The notes: generated by a model from the sequence alone, not told the origin. Shown: positions 50,774-61,831, numbered from the stretch's first letter. The stretch is 64,000 nt of DNA from Nocardioides alkalitolerans DSM 16699 (GCF_000426525.1 NZ_KE384533.1:1156562-1220561), one strand, 5' to 3'. Made by a program: numbers and translations.

Positions 50774-51547
50774 TCAGGCGGGGTCTGCCGGGGCGGACCC
50801 CGCGGTGCTGGACCCCGCGGTGCTGGACCCCGCGGTGCTGGACCCTGCGGTGCTGGACCCTGCGGTGTCGGTCCCGGTGGGCACGTCGGCCTCGTGGGCG
50901 GCGAGCGCGGCGGCCGTCAGGCTCATGTCGATGTGGCGGCGCATCAGCGCCGCGGCAGCGTCCGCGTCGCCGGCGACGACCAGCTCCACCATCTCGCCGT
51001 GCTCCTCGAAGTCACGGGTGCGGGGGCCGGCTCCGGGCTGGAGCTCGAGGCCGAGCCGGCGGTAGCGGTCCGACTTGTCCCACAGGTCGTCGAGCAGCCG
51101 GATCATCACGGTGTTGTGCGAGGCGCAGTAGATGGCCTGGTGGACCTCGCGGTGCGCGAGCAGCGCCGGCTCGCCCCACTGTCGCGTCACCGGCAGGAGG
51201 CGGGCGACGGCCGCGCGCATGCGCTCGATGTCGGCCGGCGTGCGGTGCACGGCCGCCAGCGCGATCGCCGCGGGGTCCAGGGCCCGCCGGGTCTCGAAGA
51301 GCTCGCGCGCCTCGGTCATGTCCATCTGCGCGACCCGCGCGTCGCGGTGGGTGTCGAGCACGATGAGTCCCTCGCCGCTCAGGCGTCGTACCGCCTCGCG
51401 CAACGGCGTGATGCTGATGCCCAGGGCGGCTGCGAGCTCGTACTGCGAGAGACGCGAGCCGGCGGGCAGGGCGCCGGACAGGATCTGCGCCCGCAGCTCG
51501 GCGTACGCCACGTCGCCCTTGCTGGTGAAGGTGTGCGTCGTCACCAC
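50774..51547 (-). CDS. FCD-type GntR regulator with STAGS repeat tail
   Basis: A 257-residue GntR/FadR-like regulator. The winged HTH (about 10-75) is LRAQILSGALPAGSRLSQYELAAALGISITPLREAVRRL. The FCD ligand domain (about 80-220) has metal-binding-type acidic/His residues (REVHQAIYCASHN, RHIDMSLTAAALAAHEA). The last about 30 residues repeat STAGS several times. Start is GTG at 51547 (GTG at 51544 is possible). Divergent from the tartrate dehydratase-like gene, with a paired operator between. Paralogous to the GntR at 61130 (shared THRDARV and LWDK-DRYR segments). Confidence 0.88.
   Translation of the reverse strand: MVTTHTFTSKGDVAYAELRAQILSGALPAGSRLSQYELAAALGISITPLREAVRRLSGEGLIVLDTHRDARVAQMDMTEARELFETRRALDPAAIALAAVHRTPADIERMRAAVARLLPVTRQWGEPALLAHREVHQAIYCASHNTVMIRLLDDLWDKSDRYRRLGLELQPGAGPRTRDFEEHGEMVELVVAGDADAAAALMRRHIDMSLTAAALAAHEADVPTGTDTAGSSTAGSSTAGSSTAGSSTAGSAPADPA
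50796..50870. repeat. Five tandem 15-bp units in a GntR gene
   Basis: Unit GACCCCGCGGTGCTG repeats five times; the last unit is diverged. In the minus-strand frame each unit encodes a five-residue STAGS-type peptide, so length change would keep the frame. Confidence 0.92.
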
Positions 51548-51556
51548 GCCATGCTC

Positions 51557-51570
51557 TCACAACTTATAAG
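51557..51570. promoter_or_regulatory. GntR operator half of a pair, gntR side
   Basis: TCACAACTTATAAG occurs here and again at 51615-51628. The minus-strand reading offers TATAAG as a -10 about 20 bp before the gntR start, so binding would repress the regulator gene. Confidence 0.6.
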
Positions 51571-51614
51571 ACCCCCTTGTGGATGAGGTCCCGGACACGT
51601 ACGTTCGGCTGCGT

Positions 51615-51630
51615 TCACAACTTATAAGTT
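51615..51630. promoter_or_regulatory. GntR operator, tartrate dehydratase side
   Basis: The same TCACAACTTATAAG continues into TT, giving the perfect palindrome AACTTATAAGTT (51619-51630), 18 bp before the ATG at 51649. It also provides TATAAG as a plausible -10. Confidence 0.65.
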
Positions 51631-51648
51631 ACAAGAGAGGCCGCAGTC

Positions 51649-52815
51649 ATGGAGATCGTCTCCGCCCACGAGGGCGTCATCCCGATCAGCTCGTCGATGA
51701 GCAACGCCTTCATCGACTTCTCCACGATGGACTGCTCGGTCCTCGCCCTGGTCAGCGACGTGGTCGTCGATGGCGAACCCGTCGTGGGCTACGGCTTCAA
51801 CTCCAACGGCCGCTACTCCGCCGGCGACATCCTGCGCCGGCGGATCCTGCCGCGGCTCATGGACGCCCCGGCCGACAGCCTCCTGGCCGAGGACGGCCAG
51901 ATCTCCCCGGCGCTGGCGTGGGACGCGATGATGCGCAACGAGAAGCCCGGCGGCCACGGCGAGCGATCGGTCGCGGTCGGCGTGGTCGACATGGCTCTGC
52001 ACGACCTGGTCGCCAAGGTCGCCGGCGTGCCGCTCTACCGCTGGATCTCCGACGAGTACGGCGACGGTGACCCCGACGACTCGGTCTTCGTCTACGCCGC
52101 CGGGGGCTACTACGCGCCCGGGAAGTCCCGCAGCGACCTGCAGGACGAGATGAAGGGCTTCCTCGACGCCGGCTACGACGTGGTGAAGATGAAGATCGGC
52201 GGCGCCGACCTCGCCGAGGACCTGCGCCGCATCGAGGCGGTCATCGAGGTCCTCGACGGCGACGGCTCCCGCCTGGCCGTCGACGTCAACGGCCGGTTCG
52301 ACCTGCAGACCGCCCTCGAGTACGGCCGCGCGCTCGACCCCTACGGCCTGTTCTGGTACGAGGAGGTCGGCGACCCGCTCGACTACGGCCTCAACGCGAC
52401 CCTCGCGGAGCACTACCGCAACCCGATCGCGACCGGCGAGAACCTGTTCTCCCTGCAGGACGCGCGCAACCTCATCCGGTACGGCGGCATGCGCGCCGAC
52501 CGCGACTACCTGCAGTTCGATCCCGCACTGAGCTACGGCCTCACGGAGTACCGCCGCATCCAGGACATGCTCGCCCAGCACGGCTGGTCCTCGCGTCGGT
52601 GCATCCCGCACGGGGGGCACCAGTTCTCGCTCCACATCGCCGCCGCCCTCAAGCTCGGCGGCAACGAGTCCTACCCCGGCGAGTTCCAGCCCACCGGCGG
52701 GTTCGCCGACGACGCCGTGGTGGAGAACAGCCGGGTGCGGCTCGACGACCGGCCCGGCATCGGGTTCGAGGGCAAGGCCGACTTCCACACGGTCCTGCGC
52801 GACCTGCACGCGTGA
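51649..52815 (+). CDS. D(-)-tartrate dehydratase-like enolase-superfamily enzyme
   Basis: A 388-residue mandelate-racemase-group enzyme. KxK motif K180/K182 (VVKMKIGG), metal ligands D212 (VDVNGRF), E238 (YEEVGDP) and E264 (TGENLF), D291 and the catalytic His H321 (IPHGGHQ). Segments GYGFNSNGRY, NEKPGGHGERSVAVG, YAAGGYYAPGK and QFDPALSYGL closely match what I recall of D-tartrate dehydratase (TarD), which makes oxaloacetate from D-tartrate. ATG at 51649 follows AAGAGAGG. A GntR regulator is divergent. Substrate specificity is inferred from motif identity, not proven. Confidence 0.82.
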   Translation: MEIVSAHEGVIPISSSMSNAFIDFSTMDCSVLALVSDVVVDGEPVVGYGFNSNGRYSAGDILRRRILPRLMDAPADSLLAEDGQISPALAWDAMMRNEKPGGHGERSVAVGVVDMALHDLVAKVAGVPLYRWISDEYGDGDPDDSVFVYAAGGYYAPGKSRSDLQDEMKGFLDAGYDVVKMKIGGADLAEDLRRIEAVIEVLDGDGSRLAVDVNGRFDLQTALEYGRALDPYGLFWYEEVGDPLDYGLNATLAEHYRNPIATGENLFSLQDARNLIRYGGMRADRDYLQFDPALSYGLTEYRRIQDMLAQHGWSSRRCIPHGGHQFSLHIAAALKLGGNESYPGEFQPTGGFADDAVVENSRVRLDDRPGIGFEGKADFHTVLRDLHA

Positions 52816-52862
52816 GCATCGCCGGCCTCGCGTCTCGAAGGCCGGGACAGGGAGCGCGCACC

Positions 52863-52887
52863 AGTGCTATAACACCGTTATGACACT
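52863..52887. promoter_or_regulatory. Operator overlapping a TetR start codon, possible leaderless promoter
   Basis: AGTGCTATAAC and GTTATGACACT form near-perfect 11-bp arms (two mismatches) around a 3-nt centre. TATAAC (52868-52873) makes a -10 whose expected start is the A of the ATG at 52880, so the transcript may be leaderless and self-repressed. Confidence 0.55.
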
Positions 52888-53491
52888 GTCATCCATCGAG
52901 CACGCCGACGATCCCCGCCGTCGCGCGGTGCTCGAGGTCGCGGCGCGGCTGCTGTCGGAGGAGGGGCCGGCGGGGCTGACGCTGCGGCGGGTGGGCGCCG
53001 AGGCCGGGGGGTCGACGCAGCTCGTCTACACGTTGTTCGGTGGCAAGCCCGGTCTGGCCGCGGCCCTGTACGTCGAGGGGTTCGGCCGGCTCGCGGCGGC
53101 GATGGACGCCGGTCTGGCGGCGGGGCCGCCCGTGGGCGATCCCGAGCGGCTCGTCGCGGTGGGGCGCGCGTACTGCGACTTCGCGGTGGCGGAGCCGTCG
53201 TTCTTCTCGGTGATGTTCGCCGGCGACGTCGCCGGGCACGTGCCCGACGCGGCGACCCGCGCCCGGTGCCGGGCGAGCACGCTCGGGCGGGTCGTGGCGA
53301 CCGTGGAGGAGTGCGTGGCCGCCGGGACACTCGTGAGCGACGACGCCGAGGCCCTGGCGCACTGCTGCTGGGCCAGCGCCCACGGACTGGCCGGGCTGCT
53401 GGTCGCCGACCTGTTCCCCGACGACCCGGCACTCGTCGACACGGGTCTTCGTGCCGTGGTCACGGCCCACCGGCCGGACGTCGTCCGGTGA
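52880..53491 (+). CDS. TetR-family regulator
   Basis: A 203-residue regulator. The HTH region is VLEVAARLLSEEGPAGLTLRRVGAEAGGSTQLVYTLFGGKPGLAAAL (about 16-62), followed by a WHG-like C-terminal domain (FAVAEPSFFSVMFAGDV, HGLAGLLVADLF). No ribosome-binding site precedes ATG 52880. Its stop overlaps the alpha/beta hydrolase start (GTGA), so it leads an operon of regulator, hydrolase, thioesterase and exporter. Confidence 0.88.
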   Translation: MTLSSIEHADDPRRRAVLEVAARLLSEEGPAGLTLRRVGAEAGGSTQLVYTLFGGKPGLAAALYVEGFGRLAAAMDAGLAAGPPVGDPERLVAVGRAYCDFAVAEPSFFSVMFAGDVAGHVPDAATRARCRASTLGRVVATVEECVAAGTLVSDDAEALAHCCWASAHGLAGLLVADLFPDDPALVDTGLRAVVTAHRPDVVR

Positions 53492-54294
53492 CGGTGCTCG
53501 TCGTGCCCGGAGCCTTCACGGCGCCCGGCGCGTTCGACGCTCTCGCGACGACCCTCACCGACGGCCTCGGTCCGGCGGTCGGGCCCGTCCACGTCGTCAC
53601 GCTCCCGGCCCGGGCCGCCCGGCTCCCGCAGCTCCACCGTGGAGGCCTGCGGGCGGCCGACCGGTTGCTGGACGAGCAGCTGGAGCGCGCCGCGACCGAC
53701 GGTGGCCCGGTGGTCCTCGCCGGACACTCCCTCGGTGGGCTGCTGAGCCTGCGGGCCGCGCGGAGGGGTCACGTCGACGCCCTGGTGCTGCTCATGCCGG
53801 TGCCCCCGGGCGGGCTCGTGCGCGACCTCCTCGCGATGGCCCGCCACGACCCGCTCAGCGCCGCGACGTTCGCGGCGCTGGCCGTGACGACCTGGCCGGT
53901 CCGGACGCTGCCCCTGCGCCCGCCGCGGGGCCTCTTCACCGACGGCGCGTCGCCCGAGGTGCGCGACCGCTCCCGGGCCTGGCGTGTCGACGAGTCGTGG
54001 CTCGTGCTGGCACAGCTCGCTCTCGGCTCCCGCGAGCCGGTGGCGCCTCTCGCCGTACCCACCCTGGTGGTGGCCGGTCGCGACGACACGCTGGTGCCGG
54101 CCGCGTCCGTCCGGCGCCTGGCCGGTGAGCTGCGCGCCGACCTGCGCGAGCTGCCGGTGGCCCACAACTTCAACGAGGAGCCCGCCGGTGACGTCGTCGG
54201 CGCCGAGGTCGTCACCTGGCTCGCCGCGCGCGGCATCGGCGCGGACCACCCGACGCACCACCCGATGGACCACCCGAGGACGAGGACGCCATGA
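53488..54294 (+). CDS. Alpha/beta hydrolase
   Basis: A 268-residue hydrolase. The nucleophile elbow is AGHSLGGLLSL (Ser near 78), the acid is in VVAGRDDTLVP (Asp near 197), and the His is in VAHNFNEEP (near 231). The cap region is short. Natural substrate unknown. It overlaps tetR (GTGA) and the thioesterase gene (ATGA). Confidence 0.85.
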   Translation: MTVLVVPGAFTAPGAFDALATTLTDGLGPAVGPVHVVTLPARAARLPQLHRGGLRAADRLLDEQLERAATDGGPVVLAGHSLGGLLSLRAARRGHVDALVLLMPVPPGGLVRDLLAMARHDPLSAATFAALAVTTWPVRTLPLRPPRGLFTDGASPEVRDRSRAWRVDESWLVLAQLALGSREPVAPLAVPTLVVAGRDDTLVPAASVRRLAGELRADLRELPVAHNFNEEPAGDVVGAEVVTWLAARGIGADHPTHHPMDHPRTRTP

Positions 54295-55082
54295 CGACGA
54301 GCGACGACACCACGACGGGCTCGCGCTCGCTGGCGCAGGCCCTCACCCTGGAGGACGGCCGGGCGACGCTCGACCGCAGCTGGTTCTCCTGGTCCGGGCC
54401 CCAGGGCGGGCTGGTCTGCGCGCTGTGCCTGCGCGCGGCGGAGCCGCTGCTCGGCGAGGGTCGGGTGGCCCGCTCGCTCACCGTGCTCCTGCTGGAACGG
54501 GCGCCGGAGGGGAGCCTCGGGTTCGTCGCGGAGCCGCTGCGCGTCGGCGGGAGCTCGGCGGTCGTCGCCGTCGAGGCGGAGGGCGTCGCCCGGGCGACGC
54601 TCGTGGGCGGCAGCTCCCGCGGGGTCTCGACCCTCTCCGCCGTACCCGCGCCGGACGTGCCCGGCCCGGACGAGTGCCCCGACCTGCCGCTCCCCGTGGA
54701 CTTCGTGCCGTTCAGCCAGCACCTGCGGTTCCGCGCGGCCACCGACGTACGACCGCTCGCGGGCGACACCCGGGCCGAGCTGGTGGTGTGGGCGCGGTTC
54801 GTGGTCGACACCCCGCTCGACGCCGCGGCCCTGACGGTCCTGGTCGACGCGCTGCCGCCGGCGCTGTACGGCGCGACGGCCCTGCCCGTGGCGGTGCCGA
54901 CCGTGGAGCTGACGGTCTCGTTCACCGAGGCGCCGGAGGCGGAGGGCTGGGTGCTGCTGCGCATCGTCACGCGCGAGGCGGCCGGAGGGTGGTGCGTCGA
55001 CGACAGCGAGGTGTGGGACCGCGACGGCCGCCTGCTCGCGCAGGCCCGCCAGACCCGGCGCGTGCTGGGGGAGTGGCAGTGA
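54291..55082 (+). CDS. Acyl-CoA thioesterase-like hot-dog protein
   Basis: A 263-residue double hot-dog protein of the thioesterase-like (4HBT_3/TesB-related) type. The first half has GGLVCALCLRAAEPLL, and the second has HLRFRAAT, VWARFVVDTPLD, LVDALPPALYGA and DDSEVWDRDGRLLAQARQTR. The last segment, with its DxR-type end, is typical of this group and normally holds the catalytic Asp. In this operon it may release fatty acids or polyketide-like acyl chains. The start overlaps the hydrolase stop (ATGA), and the stop overlaps the exporter start (GTGA). Confidence 0.82.
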   Translation: MTTSDDTTTGSRSLAQALTLEDGRATLDRSWFSWSGPQGGLVCALCLRAAEPLLGEGRVARSLTVLLLERAPEGSLGFVAEPLRVGGSSAVVAVEAEGVARATLVGGSSRGVSTLSAVPAPDVPGPDECPDLPLPVDFVPFSQHLRFRAATDVRPLAGDTRAELVVWARFVVDTPLDAAALTVLVDALPPALYGATALPVAVPTVELTVSFTEAPEAEGWVLLRIVTREAAGGWCVDDSEVWDRDGRLLAQARQTRRVLGEWQ

Positions 55083-56506
55083 GCGACGCCCGCGGCGCCG
55101 ACGCTGTGGACGCCACCCCGGCCGAGGCCTCCGCCGAGGTGCCGGCGCGCGCCTGGAAGGTGCTCGCCATCTCGGCGGCCGGGGTCTTCGTGGTCTTCCT
55201 CGACGCCACCGTCGTCAACATCGCCTTCCCGGCGCTGTCGGCGGACTTCCCCGACGTCACGCGCGCCGGGCTCTCGTGGGTGCTCAACGCGTACGCCGTC
55301 GTGTTCGGCGCCCTGCTCGTCACCGCGGGCCGGCTGGCGGACGACCGCGGCCGGAAGAAGGTCTTCCTCGCCGGGCTCATGGTTTTCGCCGTCGGGTCGG
55401 CGCTGTGCGGCGTCGCGCCGTCGGTGGAGCTGCTGGTCGCTGCGCGGGCGCTGCAGGCCGTCGGTGCAGCACTGCTCGTGCCCGCGTCGCTGGCCCTGCT
55501 GCTGCCGGAGTTCCCCGCCGCGCGGCGGGCGGGGGCCGTCGGCCTGTGGGGTGCGGCCGGGGGCGCCGCAGCGGCCGCCGGTCCGACGCTGGGTGCCCTG
55601 CTCGTCGAGGGTCCGGGCTGGCGCTGGGTGTTCCTGATCAACGTGCCCTTCTGCGTGCTGGCGGTCGTCGCCGGGCGTCGGGTGCTGCGCGAGTCCACCG
55701 GCACCCCGACCGTGGGCCGCCAGGACCTGCTCGGGGTCGTGATGGTCACGGCCGTCTTCGGACTGCTGTCGCTGGGTCTCGTGCAGGGCGAGAGCTGGGG
55801 CTGGACGTCGTGGCGCGTGGTCGGCTCGTTCGTGGTGGCGGCGCTGCTGGTGCCGGTGCTCGTGCTCCGAGCGCTGCGCCACCCGAGCCCGGTGCTGCCG
55901 GTGCGCCTGTTCGTCGTCCGCACCTTCTCGGTCGCGACGGCGGCACTGCTGCTGTTCAGCGCCGCGTTCTTCGCGGTGATCCTGTGCAACGTGCTGTTCC
56001 TGACCGGGGTGTGGGAGTACTCCGTGCTGCGCACCGCCGTCGCCGTGCTCCCGAGCCCGCTGCTGGCGGCGCTGCTGTCCCCGGTCACGGGTCGGCTCGC
56101 CGACCGGCTCGGCTTCCGGGTGCTCGTGGTGCCGGGGGCGCTGGCCATGGCGGCCGGTGCGGCGTGGCTGGCGCTGCGCACGGGGAGCGAGGCGTCGTAC
56201 TGGACCGACTTCCTGCCCGGCACCGTGCTCATCGGTCTCGCGATCGCCTTCGCGCTGCCGACCCTCGGTGCGGCCGGGGCGGCCTCGCTCCTGCCGCACC
56301 AGTTCGGGGCCGGCAGCGCCGTGGGCGCCACCGCGCGGCAGCTGGGTGCGGTCGTCGGGGTCGCCGTCCTCGTCGCCGTGCTCGGCGAGCCCGCACCGGC
56401 CGACGCGCTCGACGCCTTCCACCGCTCCTGGCTGGTCGTCGCGGCCACCGCGACGGCCTGCGCCGTGCTCAGCCTCGGGCTGGCCGGGCGGCGGCGCGCG
56501 CACTGA
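55079..56506 (+). CDS. DHA2-family MFS exporter
   Basis: A 475-residue 14-helix drug/proton antiporter. FLDATVVNIAFPALSADFP (about 40-58) is DHA2 motif D1, and LADDRGRKKVFLAGL is motif A (about 84-98). ALQAVGAALLVPASLALLLPE follows. Last gene of the TetR operon, so its expression is probably controlled by that TetR. The 3' end overlaps the convergent FAD monooxygenase gene by 38 bp. Confidence 0.88.
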   Translation: MSDARGADAVDATPAEASAEVPARAWKVLAISAAGVFVVFLDATVVNIAFPALSADFPDVTRAGLSWVLNAYAVVFGALLVTAGRLADDRGRKKVFLAGLMVFAVGSALCGVAPSVELLVAARALQAVGAALLVPASLALLLPEFPAARRAGAVGLWGAAGGAAAAAGPTLGALLVEGPGWRWVFLINVPFCVLAVVAGRRVLRESTGTPTVGRQDLLGVVMVTAVFGLLSLGLVQGESWGWTSWRVVGSFVVAALLVPVLVLRALRHPSPVLPVRLFVVRTFSVATAALLLFSAAFFAVILCNVLFLTGVWEYSVLRTAVAVLPSPLLAALLSPVTGRLADRLGFRVLVVPGALAMAAGAAWLALRTGSEASYWTDFLPGTVLIGLAIAFALPTLGAAGAASLLPHQFGAGSAVGATARQLGAVVGVAVLVAVLGEPAPADALDAFHRSWLVVAATATACAVLSLGLAGRRRAH

Positions 56507-57749
56507 CGCCGGCGTCGGGGGCGGCGCGCAGGAGGGGGTAGTCCGGCAGCTCGGGCACGTCCTTCTCGTTGGTCAGCAGGTGGCTCTGGAAGAAGCCGCG
56601 CACCGGCCGGCTGGCGGCGACGCGGTACATCGTGTGGATCGCGCGGACGCCGAGGCGCGAGGACGGGTGCAGCATCCGGGCGCCGTTGCGCGGCATGCCC
56701 TGCGCGCTGTCGGCGTACCCCCGCAGGAGCCGCTCGTAGCGGGCGAACGCCCGCTGCGGGGTGTCGCCCGCGTCGGTGAGGGTCCGGGCCAGCTCGCCGG
56801 CGAGCACGTGCGCGCCGACGAGGGCCAGCGTCGTGCCCATCCCGGTCGGTCCCGACCCCCAGGCCGCGTCGCCGAGGAGCGCGACCCGCCCCTTGCTCCA
56901 CGTCGAGACGACCACCTGCTCCATGCGCTGCGCGTAGAGCTCGTCGGGCCGCGCCGCGAAGCCGTCGAGGATGCGCTCGCTCTGCCAGCCGGCGCCGCGG
57001 AACCGCTCGCGGAGCACCGTCAGCTGGGCGTCGACCGGCAGGCGCTCGAAGCCCATCGGCTCGCTCTCGAAGGAGAGGCTGGCGCGGATCGAGCCCACGT
57101 TGTCGGGCCGGATGGAGGCCACGCGTCCGCGGTGGGCGGTGAACCAGTCCCAGAAGTCGGTGTCGTCGGGGAGCCGGTCGAGGGTCCCGTACGCGATGGT
57201 CACGCCGTGGTCGCGGTACTCCGTCTCCTCGGCGAACACCAGGCGCCGGGTCCGCGACGACCGGCCCTCGGCGACGAGCAGGAGGTCGTAGCGCTCGCTG
57301 GCGCCGCTCGCCAGTCGTACGTCGACACCGGTGGCGTCCTGCGCGACGCCGACGACGTGGTCGCCGTACCGCAGCTCGACCCCGTCGGGGACGGCGTCGA
57401 CCATGATCTGGGCGAGCACGCCCCGGAGGATCTCGACCTCGGCGGTCGGGCCGTCCTGCCCCTCCTCGCCGGGGAACTCGGCCACGGGCCGGCCGTCGGC
57501 GTCCACGAACCGCGTGCCGATCTCGCCCGTGAGCTGCTCGAGGATGGTCGCCTCCAGGCCCATGCGGCGCACGACGTCCCTCCCGATCCCACGGATGTCG
57601 ACGTTCTGGCCCGTCTCGCGCTGCTCGGGGGAGCGCTCGAGGAGGGTGACGTCGAAGCCGGCGCGGTGCAGCCCCCACGCGAGGGCGGGGCCTGCGACGC
57701 TGGCGCCGGTCACGAGCACGCGGGGCGTCGTCGGGGGAGCGGATGTCAT
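56469..57749 (-). CDS. FAD-dependent monooxygenase (aromatic hydroxylase fold)
   Basis: A 426-residue PHBH-type flavoprotein. The N-terminal FAD fold is VLVTGASVAGPALAWGL (about 11-27), with LLERSP next. The middle motif is LLLVAEGRSSRTRR (about 155-168). The GD motif, GRVALLGDAAWGSGPTGMGT, lies near 288-307. It probably oxygenates a small aromatic or xenobiotic. It is divergent from a MarR regulator, which likely controls it. Overlaps the exporter end convergently. Confidence 0.88.
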   Translation of the reverse strand: MTSAPPTTPRVLVTGASVAGPALAWGLHRAGFDVTLLERSPEQRETGQNVDIRGIGRDVVRRMGLEATILEQLTGEIGTRFVDADGRPVAEFPGEEGQDGPTAEVEILRGVLAQIMVDAVPDGVELRYGDHVVGVAQDATGVDVRLASGASERYDLLLVAEGRSSRTRRLVFAEETEYRDHGVTIAYGTLDRLPDDTDFWDWFTAHRGRVASIRPDNVGSIRASLSFESEPMGFERLPVDAQLTVLRERFRGAGWQSERILDGFAARPDELYAQRMEQVVVSTWSKGRVALLGDAAWGSGPTGMGTTLALVGAHVLAGELARTLTDAGDTPQRAFARYERLLRGYADSAQGMPRNGARMLHPSSRLGVRAIHTMYRVAASRPVRGFFQSHLLTNEKDVPELPDYPLLRAAPDAGVSARAAARPARG

Positions 57750-57858
57750 GGTGTCTCCTCGAGATGGTGGGAGCGGGCGGTGGCGCCGGCGACAGATACG
57801 TAGACAAACTAGCGACCTGGCGCAAATCTGTGCCGGGATGACACGAGGAGACGACGCG

Positions 57859-58347
57859 ATGGCGGACGAGCCGGGCTACGACCACCTCGTCCCGGTGACG
57901 GTGGCCGTGCGCGACCTGATCGGGGAGTCGCGGGAGCTGGCCGGCCGGATGGCGCAGGTCATGGGCATGAACCCGAACGACATGGCGGCCATCGGGGCCC
58001 TCGTCGTCGACGGGCCGACGGGCGTCGCGGGACTCGCCGAGCGGCTGGGCATCAGGTCGTCGTCGGCGACGGTGATGGTCGACCGTCTCGAGCGGGCGGG
58101 CCACGTCGTGCGCACCCGCGACCCCGTCGACCGCCGCCGTGTCGCCGTGGCCGAGACCGCTGAGGCGCGGCGCGCGGCGTACGACGCCTGGTCGCCCGTC
58201 ATCGACGGCATCGACGAGGTGTCGCGGTCGCTGGGGCCGGAGGAGGCGCGCGTGGTCGCCGACTTCCTGGAGCGGGTCACGGCGGTGGCGCGGGCCGCCG
58301 GTCGTCCTGCGGACGACGGCGCCGCACGGAGCGACGCCGACGCCTGA
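57859..58347 (+). CDS. MarR-family regulator
   Basis: A 162-residue winged-helix regulator. LVVDGPTGVAGLAERLGIRSSSATVMVDRLERAGHVVRTRDPVDRRRVAVAETAEA (about 50-105) contains the recognition helix and the DxRxR wing. ATG at 57859 has a GAGGAG ribosome-binding site at the right distance; an in-frame ATG at 57838 could serve a leaderless transcript. Divergent from the FAD monooxygenase across 109 bp, so likely its repressor. Confidence 0.87.
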   Translation: MADEPGYDHLVPVTVAVRDLIGESRELAGRMAQVMGMNPNDMAAIGALVVDGPTGVAGLAERLGIRSSSATVMVDRLERAGHVVRTRDPVDRRRVAVAETAEARRAAYDAWSPVIDGIDEVSRSLGPEEARVVADFLERVTAVARAAGRPADDGAARSDADA

Positions 58348-58371
58348 CGGTGATCGTCGAGCCCGCCGCGC

Positions 58372-61098
<2,727 letters not shown>

Positions 61099-61111
61099 GG
61101 GACCTCCTTGA

Positions 61112-61127
61112 TTGCCTATAGGCTACA
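61112..61127. promoter_or_regulatory. GntR operator between acnA and gntR
   Basis: TTGCCTATAGGCTACA with a perfect 10-bp core GCCTATAGGC. Identical 16-bp copy at 61896-61911. The core supplies TATAGG as a -10 toward gntR, putting its start near the ATG at 61130, and CTATAG-type sequence toward acnA. Confidence 0.7.
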
Positions 61128-61129
61128 GG

Positions 61130-61831
61130 ATGTTGGAGGAGGGCGGGGCTGGCTACGATCCGGTCGTGCCGACCATCGAGCCGTCGTACCAGTCCAAGAG
61201 CGACTACGCCTACGCGGTCATCCGCCGACGCATCCTGGCGGAGGAGCTCCTGCCCGGCGCCGTCGTCCACCAGGAGCGGATCGCCGCCGAGCTCGGCCTC
61301 AGCACGACGCCGCTGCGTGAGGCGCTGAAGCGTCTGGCGACGGAGGGTCTCGTGCTGCTCGGGACCCACCGCGACGCCCGTGTTACGGAGCTCTCGGCCG
61401 GCGAGGCACGCAGTCTCTACGAGGTCCGCCTCACCCTCGATCCCCTGGCGGCCCGGCTGGCCGCGGAGCGCCGTACCGACGGGGACGTCGACGCCGTCCG
61501 GGCGACGCTGGCCGAGCTGACGCCCCTCACGGGCCACGCGGACCTCGAGCACCTCGTGGCCCACCGGGCGTTCCACCGCGCGATCTACGCGGCGTCCCAC
61601 AACGCGCCGCTGGTGGGCGTGCTCGAGGGGCTGTGGGACAAGGCGGACCGCTACCGCCAGGTCGGTCTGCGCACGGTCCCGGACTCCCGGGAGGACGTCG
61701 AGCGCGTCCGTGACGAGCACGCCCGGCTCGCCGAGGCGGTCGTGTCCGGCGACCCGGAGCGCGCGGAGCAGGTCATGCACGACCACGTCGCGCACAGCCT
61801 CGGTCGCCGCGCCATCGACGCCCTCTCGTAG
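61130..61831 (+). CDS. FCD-type GntR regulator of the tricarboxylate module
   Basis: A 233-residue FadR-like GntR from ATG 61130 (a GTG at 61166 would give 221 residues and fits the HTH just as well). The HTH is AYAVIRRRILAEELLPGAVVHQERIAAELGLSTTPLREALKRL (about 25-67), and the FCD domain (about 80-225) contains AHRAFHRAIYAASHN and LWDKADRYR. The ATG lies a few bases below the TATAGG of the operator and lacks a ribosome-binding site, so translation may be leaderless. It probably represses acnA, itself and tctC. Confidence 0.88.
   Translation: MLEEGGAGYDPVVPTIEPSYQSKSDYAYAVIRRRILAEELLPGAVVHQERIAAELGLSTTPLREALKRLATEGLVLLGTHRDARVTELSAGEARSLYEVRLTLDPLAARLAAERRTDGDVDAVRATLAELTPLTGHADLEHLVAHRAFHRAIYAASHNAPLVGVLEGLWDKADRYRQVGLRTVPDSREDVERVRDEHARLAEAVVSGDPERAEQVMHDHVAHSLGRRAIDALS

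Noticed and set aside
57790..57815. MarR operator in the FAD monooxygenase/MarR gap
   Set aside because: The GTAGACAAACTAG stretch is AT-rich but its arms do not pair well enough to call a palindrome.
61112..61129. TTG start for the tricarboxylate GntR
   Set aside because: It would translate the operator itself (PIGYR) and lies at the -10; ATG 61130 or GTG 61166 is more likely.
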